Shown here: piece by piece, positions 59,419 through 64,000 of the stretch
Position numbering within the stretch: position 1 is the stretch's first letter
Layout of the letters: each line of letters starts with the position of its first letter
Assembly: GCA_024234575.1 (NCBI GenBank)
Contig: JACKOB010000005.1
Span: forward strand, 1 to 64,000
Reading direction: 5' to 3'
DNA length: 64,000 nt
Source: Hahellaceae bacterium
GTDB taxonomy: Bacteria; Pseudomonadota; Gammaproteobacteria; Pseudomonadales; Oleiphilaceae
Translations under genes and position numbers: made by a program
The notes under the pieces: model-generated
What the model was told of the DNA's origin: nothing
The model's input: only the letters and a program-made list of their open reading frames with translations
Database searches by the model: none

Positions 59419-61026
59419 TCAAGGTTTGTGTCTGGCTTTGGACTCAGAAATGGACTTGGCCAAACGAAAGCCGTATTTAGAAGATCGTTTTTGGGGATGT
59501 ATACTGTGGCGGTATGAGTAACGACAACCATAACCGGAAAGTTCAAAATCGCACCCTCTTAAAATACGCATAGGCTTGTCGCCAGAATAGCGCCCCTTGC
59601 CTAAAGACGGGCCTTGCGGGTTCGTAGCAGACGCCGTATTGTATTCACCATACCAATCCTGTACCCACTCATACACATTGCCTGTCATATCGAAAAGACC
59701 AAAATCATTCGGCTTTCTCGTTCCGACTGAATGTGTTCTCCTGCCGCTGTTAGAAATAACCCAACCAACGCTCTCAATATCATCTGAGCCACAGTACTCC
59801 GTATCAATTCCGCCACGACAAGCGTATTCCCATTCCGCCTCGGTCGGCAATCTATAATCTTCACCTGTCGCCTGGTTTAGTTTTTTGATAAAAGCCTGAA
59901 CGTCGTTCCAAGACACAAAGTCAACTGGACAATCATCTCCACAGGCATTGAATTCCGAAGGGTTACTACCTATTAACATTCGCCACTGCCCTTGTGTGAC
60001 CTCGTATTTACTCATATAGAACGCTTTTAGTGTCACCTCATGTGCAGGCTTTTGATCTAGCGTAATAACATCAACATCATTGCTGCCCATGATAAAGGTG
60101 CCTGCCGGAATCTTTATCATGCTAGCCGCAAAAGGGTCGGTAAAATCATCAGGGAGTCTATATTCTTGTTTCTCTGAACGCGCCATTTTGTGGCGGCCTA
60201 GTTTCTTCAAATCTACAATAACGCTAGGAATAAGACCGTCAGCTTCAACTTTTTTAGTCTTTTCATTGTAGGAATATTGCCCCGCATCTAAAATCTGAAG
60301 TTCTTTCGAGAGTTGAGTCTCATCATATTCGTAACTTACTAAATGCCATGTTTTTCCCCAATCACCACTTTTCAAGACTCTTTTAAAAATCGGCTTGGGG
60401 TCGTAAATAACGGGCAACTTACCTTGTTCAAATAGCTCAAACATCAAGTATATGCGAGAGTCATTTACTGCCTCTGTGTCTATTCTTTCGATTTCAGGTT
60501 GAGTAAAACTCACCTGCGTAACGACCACACTACCGTTGTCGACAACGACCGACTGAGTAATAAAAAACTCTCTGGACACGCGATTGAAGCTTTTATCGAC
60601 TAAAAATGGTGCCCCCTGTGAGGGTACTTCCTGTGTTATAAATGATTCTCCTTTATTCAGGCTCACCATAAAGCGTGTGATTTTATCTTCCGGCACGAAC
60701 ACAACATCCTCGTTGATCAATGCGTGCTCACACATCGCTGGGAAAAATTTCCGCCACTGCGCCCCGCCGTAGGTAATCAGCCGCTTTTCTATGTAGTTAC
60801 CCTCGGCTTCATTTCCACTTTTAAAAGTGACCGTGCCTCTCAGTTTAATTGCTTTACCTCTAGGAAAGCCAAACCAGTCAGACTCTTGAAAAGAACCAAA
60901 TTCCAAAACTTCATTTCCCGTTGCTCCGTCTTTAAATCTCGAACTGACAGCACAATGCACTTTGTGACTATTTTCGCTTGCCGCAACTGAAGTCGTGAAA
61001 ACAGCAAACAATATAATAAACAGCAT
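59419..61026 (-). CDS. Secreted formylglycine-generating-enzyme (SUMF1)-like protein
   Basis: 535 aa from ATG 61026, with signal peptide MLFIILFAVFTTSVAA. The N-terminal half (KVHCAVSSRFKDG, MVSLNKGESFITQEV) resembles the neighbouring lipoproteins. The C-terminal half is an FGE-sulfatase domain: IPAGTFIMGSNDVD, FYMSKYEVTQGQW, DCPVDFVSWNDVQAF, YRLPTEAEWEYACRGG, GNVYEWVQDWYG and the final CRYSYRHSIHP.. YGFRLAK. Many such proteins are non-catalytic binding modules. The fusion of a lipoprotein-like domain to FGE is unusual. Confidence 0.8.
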   Translation of the reverse strand: MLFIILFAVFTTSVAASENSHKVHCAVSSRFKDGATGNEVLEFGSFQESDWFGFPRGKAIKLRGTVTFKSGNEAEGNYIEKRLITYGGAQWRKFFPAMCEHALINEDVVFVPEDKITRFMVSLNKGESFITQEVPSQGAPFLVDKSFNRVSREFFITQSVVVDNGSVVVTQVSFTQPEIERIDTEAVNDSRIYLMFELFEQGKLPVIYDPKPIFKRVLKSGDWGKTWHLVSYEYDETQLSKELQILDAGQYSYNEKTKKVEADGLIPSVIVDLKKLGRHKMARSEKQEYRLPDDFTDPFAASMIKIPAGTFIMGSNDVDVITLDQKPAHEVTLKAFYMSKYEVTQGQWRMLIGSNPSEFNACGDDCPVDFVSWNDVQAFIKKLNQATGEDYRLPTEAEWEYACRGGIDTEYCGSDDIESVGWVISNSGRRTHSVGTRKPNDFGLFDMTGNVYEWVQDWYGEYNTASATNPQGPSLGKGRYSGDKPMRILRGCDFELSGYGCRYSYRHSIHPQKRSSKYGFRLAKSISESKARHKP

Positions 61027-61048
61027 GAAAAAACGTAACTGTTCCAGT

Positions 61049-61705
61049 TTATTCTGGTAATTCAAGCTCTCTAAACTTGCGGCCCTCATCTTTATTCCTG
61101 TCTTTGACGTAATCGCTGATGTATTCGATCTGTTGATCCTGATCGTGCCAGAATGGGTATGCTGGACACCCGTCTCCCGAGCCGATATTAATAGCTGACC
61201 CCACACCCAATTCATACAAAATACCGTTGGATATTTTTTCTTGCTTGCTCATGGAGAACATAGCTCTCAGTTTTTCGTTTCCTTCGGTTTTGCTCCATAA
61301 ATCCAAAATTTCCTTATAGATATGCTGGGTAGCGGCTTGCTCCGCAACATAAAATCGCTCAGTGCCCTCATGATCCTTGGCCCAGTAGGCATGTGTAGAC
61401 ATATCATCGTGACCAAACTCGTCCTTGCCGTTTTCTACATCATGAAAGAGAGAGTCAACTTGGCCGGTGTATAATTGAGGATTGTCGGTATTTTCATCCC
61501 AAAGAATTGGATTTCCGTTACTCTTAACTTTATCCAAACCATAAGGTACTGTTGCGGATTCTGCTAGTGTTGTAACAGAAACCACATCACCCCAAACTTT
61601 ACCAGACAAGCATCCACATAAAGGCCACGTCAGAGAGATCTCCCTCACCATAACCACCACCAATATCAGAGTGGGTACCGACAAATTGTTGTTTTCTCAT
61701 CGCTA
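61049..61705 (-). pseudogene. DUF2235 (Tle1-like) phospholipase C-terminal remnant, frameshifted
   Basis: Reading leftwards from about 61705 gives QQFVGTHSDIGGGYGEGDLS then DVAFMWML, the DUF2235 block holding the catalytic-region GG-GY signature of type VI lipase effectors, and hits TAA near 61615. The next frame continues as SVTTLAESATVPYGLDKVKS to ELELPE (stop at 61049), with HDDMSTHAYWAKDHEGTERFYVAEQ. So one frameshift separates the two parts, and the N-terminal hydrolase part is missing. A decayed or truncated effector. Confidence 0.65.
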
Positions 61706-61759
61706 TCGCCCAAGTACTGGCCATTCGAATCTTTCAAGATGCGACTGCAGACCGATCAG

Positions 61760-62305
61760 TTACCTCCAAGGATTGGTCGTTCCATTACCTACTTCCAGCT
61801 CGAGGTTCTCTCCCTTAAAAACAAAGGCTAACCAAAGCGTATTTCGGGCAAGGCTTCCTGTTAACCAACCGGTTTTGATATAGGCCCAAGACCGGCGGAC
61901 TTCATCGAAGTCGATCACTTTTTTATAGAGTTTCCCGGGGATAGGCACGAACGTGCATTGGCTTCGCGCAATATAGACACCAGGGTATTGGGGATCCGTT
62001 GAAGTAACGCTTTGCTCGTAGGCGCAATCACGCAGGTCGGCTAACTGCCATGTAATTTCGTGCTTTCCTGTTGGCAAATCTTCCGGGTGCCCTTTGAAGT
62101 ATGGCAGTGTCATTCTGCCACCGTTTGGAGCAATGGTGTTTAGTTTTAGCGGTTGATAACCTTGCCCAAGATATTTGTCGTACACAATCACGCCTTGACT
62201 ACCGTAGTTCATCACCTGTACTTGATAGATAAAACTGGAGCATCCGCTAAGGGATGCAACCAATAAACCAGTAAATAAAACGTTTGATAGTCGCTTCATA
62301 CTCAC
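61760..62305 (-). CDS. Lipoprotein, possible effector-immunity partner
   Basis: 181 aa. Signal peptide with lipobox (LFTGLLVASLSGC), then CSSFIYQVQVMNYGSQGVIVYDKYLGQGYQPLK. No domain recognised. It lies next to the Tle1-like remnant and overlaps the preceding gene by 4 bp. Lipoproteins in this position often protect against a periplasmic lipase effector; that is inference. Confidence 0.6.
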   Translation of the reverse strand: MSMKRLSNVLFTGLLVASLSGCSSFIYQVQVMNYGSQGVIVYDKYLGQGYQPLKLNTIAPNGGRMTLPYFKGHPEDLPTGKHEITWQLADLRDCAYEQSVTSTDPQYPGVYIARSQCTFVPIPGKLYKKVIDFDEVRRSWAYIKTGWLTGSLARNTLWLAFVFKGENLELEVGNGTTNPWR

Positions 62306-63042
62306 TCTAATGCCCCTTTGTCGACCGACGGAAACTCAATCACCGTGCCAGACTGGGTTGTGTAGCTGGCGATGGGCGCCTCTTCACTCTTATGTAACGA
62401 GTCACGAATCCCCGTGTCCGGATCCACTTTGGCCACGAAATACACCACACGCTTTATCGGGGTATCTAGATCCGTTTCTATCCCATCTAAAAACCAGTAC
62501 TCATAGAGACTACCATCAACATCTTGCCTAGAAACAAGGTAGACACCAAAGGTTACGCCATCGCCTTCAAAGCTAAACGCTTTACCCATGCCTTTTTTGT
62601 AAGCCGATGGGTTAATTTTGATACTCTCCACCACGGCCGACTCAACACCTGACTTCTCAATACCATCTTTTAAATAACGCAGACCATATTTTTCATAGAT
62701 ACTAATACCTTCTATGGGTAGCGCCCAAGCCAGAGACCTCATGCGTTTCATCTTTGTTTGGCGTTCCTTTAACTTTTCCTGCGCCAGATCCACTTTTACA
62801 TATTGATACTTACCATTTACCTCGTTAAGTCTCACATTTTCTAGAGAAGTTCCAATGAAATAGGGTCGCCTATCTTTGACTCCAGGCTGAAGTACATCTA
62901 ATAATGGCCTTTCATCAATAGGCAATTCGAGCACATGACCTGCAGTGACTTCAAACTCATCAAAAAAACGATCACTCTCATGCAGAATCAGCCGTTTTTC
63001 AGTTCCCTTAATGACTTTTACCACCAGAAACTTAAAATCCAA
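62302..63042 (-). CDS. Hypothetical protein, N-terminus cut by duplication junction
   Basis: 246 aa from TTG 63042. The same frame stays open upstream to a TGA near 63122 (reading SAGFKFWEARVKNQTENYKILDFKF), crossing into the 870-bp repeat at 63090. So the annotated start may be inside a gene whose 5' end was replaced when the repeat was inserted. Segments: HVLELPIDERPLLDVLQPGVKDRRPYF, RSLAWALPIEGISIYEKYGLRYL and DVDGSLYEYWFLDGIE. Not recognised; it may belong to a type VI effector cluster. Confidence 0.5.
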   Translation of the reverse strand: MDFKFLVVKVIKGTEKRLILHESDRFFDEFEVTAGHVLELPIDERPLLDVLQPGVKDRRPYFIGTSLENVRLNEVNGKYQYVKVDLAQEKLKERQTKMKRMRSLAWALPIEGISIYEKYGLRYLKDGIEKSGVESAVVESIKINPSAYKKGMGKAFSFEGDGVTFGVYLVSRQDVDGSLYEYWFLDGIETDLDTPIKRVVYFVAKVDPDTGIRDSLHKSEEAPIASYTTQSGTVIEFPSVDKGALE

Positions 63043-63089
63043 AATTTTATAATTTTCCGTCTGATTTTTAACTCTGGCTTCCCAAAACT

Positions 63090-63959
63090 TAAATCCTGCA
63101 CTCGAACTCCATGCTCGCTGATATCAGCAAAAAGTACATCAAGTTTAACTTGGGGGGGCGGCCTCGAAAACCATCATCACCGTGCAAAGCAAATAATGTT
63201 GAACCTACTTAGAGGACAAATTAAACAATATAGGCTTGTCCACAATCACCGGACCACTCCAGGTTTTACCTTGGTCGAAAGTTCGCGTGCTTCTAACTTG
63301 AACTGGGTCGCAACGGGCACTTCCGAGCTGAAGAAGAAAACATCCGCTATCAATTAAATGCGCCGCCTGCTCAATAAGAATTTCTTTATTTGGGAATAAT
63401 TTTACTCTCGTCTCTGCCCATTTAATTACTTTAGCCGCCCCGCTTATAGAAATAGGTGCCTCTTTAAAATTTAAAATATCCTTAGGAAAGATATTATGGA
63501 AGCTTTTCCCACCGTTTGTGCTTATAAAAACCCAAGTTGGCGATATTGGACTCCACACATAATAGGTATCGTCACTTTTACCGAGGCTTTCACAATATTT
63601 ATAGCTTTCATCATTACCCCAAGGTTTATACCACTCTCTTCCAAACCATACGGGAACTTCTGTATCGACACCCATAAAGGATCCTTTTTTAAAAAACACC
63701 TTAAAGCCTGAAGGCCGGGAGAACTCAGAAACATGGAAACTCAGAGGGTAAAAGTTTCGATATTTCGTAGAAACAAGTTCGAATCTCGAAGACTGCTCTT
63801 CAGCGATAGGGCACTCGACCACATCCTTTGTAGGAAACGGACTTTGGCACCCGCTCAGTATCAATACGATGCTTCCACCCAAGATATAAATGGCAAATTT
63901 TACTTTTCGGAAACACTGGTCAAATAAATTTTTCATAAAGGTAATCGCCTTTTTCTCAA
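63090..63959. repeat. 870-bp direct repeat, copy 2
   Basis: Second copy of 57633-58502 in the same orientation. The right end diverges at 63960. Confidence 0.95.
63205..63936 (-). CDS. Lipoprotein with Asp-box-like motif, copy 2
   Basis: 243 aa, almost identical to the copy at 57748: differences include VLILSGC for VLVLSGC and KTWSGPVIV for KTWTDPVIV near the C-terminus. Lipobox and Asp-box-like motifs are unchanged. The high identity indicates a recent duplication or gene conversion across 5.5 kb. Confidence 0.75.
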   Translation of the reverse strand: MKNLFDQCFRKVKFAIYILGGSIVLILSGCQSPFPTKDVVECPIAEEQSSRFELVSTKYRNFYPLSFHVSEFSRPSGFKVFFKKGSFMGVDTEVPVWFGREWYKPWGNDESYKYCESLGKSDDTYYVWSPISPTWVFISTNGGKSFHNIFPKDILNFKEAPISISGAAKVIKWAETRVKLFPNKEILIEQAAHLIDSGCFLLQLGSARCDPVQVRSTRTFDQGKTWSGPVIVDKPILFNLSSK

Positions 63960-64000
63960 GGACTAATGTAAATAGACTCCGAGCCGTACTCGATATTATG

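Overview
The window looks like the accessory genome of a gammaproteobacterium, probably marine. The basis is the overall gene style (RmuC, IS66, IS21 and IS4 elements, integron-type toxin-antitoxin cassettes, a Csx16/VVA1548-type CRISPR accessory gene). No rRNA or complete tRNA gene is present, so a genus cannot be given.

Bases 1-29,360 are the right part of an integrated mobile island. It holds a DUF927 NTPase/helicase-type protein (cut by the window edge), a decayed kfrA with its palindromic operator, and a BREX operon on the plus strand: brxR, brxA, brxB, brxC, pglX, then a nested Septu-like ptuAB pair, a GmrSD-like DUF262/DUF1524 protein, and pglZ. brxC is split by an IS4-family insertion with a 9-bp target duplication, and ptuA has an in-frame stop, so both systems are probably damaged. 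No brxL is seen. Two tandem paralogous SF2 helicase-like genes converge on pglZ. Mobility genes follow (radC, a VirD4/TraG-type coupling protein, a tyrosine integrase). A retron-type locus comes next: a structured non-coding region, a 55-aa ORF, an XRE regulator, a reverse transcriptase with an FVDD active site, and a membrane protein. The island ends at a duplicated tRNA 3' end (29334-29356) followed by a strong terminator.

Bases 29.5-57.5 kb contain small membrane genes and rmuC, then an unusual CRISPR neighbourhood: csx16; two separate adaptation modules, each built as cas2-cas1-cas2 (one with an extra diverged cas1-like gene); two spacer-bearing arrays; two orphan repeats; and a five-copy 124-bp tandem array whose unit begins with the same CRISPR half-repeat. 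All repeat variants share the same 3' half and crRNA handle (ATTAAGAC on the minus strand) but differ in the 5' half. No interference genes (cas10, cas7, cas5, cas6) are in the window. A 16-bp palindrome, TTCACAAACTTGTGAA-like, stands upstream of csx16, both cas modules, a dual-OB/DUF488/DUF4326 operon and an ssb gene, and suggests one regulon. That regulon also includes a 95-aa protein with 32 acidic and no Lys/Arg residues. A dprA-like/phosphoribosyltransferase pair and a sirtuin lie close by.

Within the CRISPR region lie integron attC-like sites separating toxin-antitoxin cassettes (ParDE, YefM/YoeB, Phd/ParE, RelB/YafQ, VapBC, BrnTA) with no integrase, plus IS21 and IS66 elements that split one CRISPR array.

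Bases 57.5-64 kb hold a minus-strand cluster of lipoproteins with Asp-box-like motifs (two copies are an 870-bp direct duplication), a formylglycine-generating-enzyme-like protein and a broken DUF2235 (Tle1-like) phospholipase remnant. This resembles a type VI effector/immunity locus undergoing duplication and decay.
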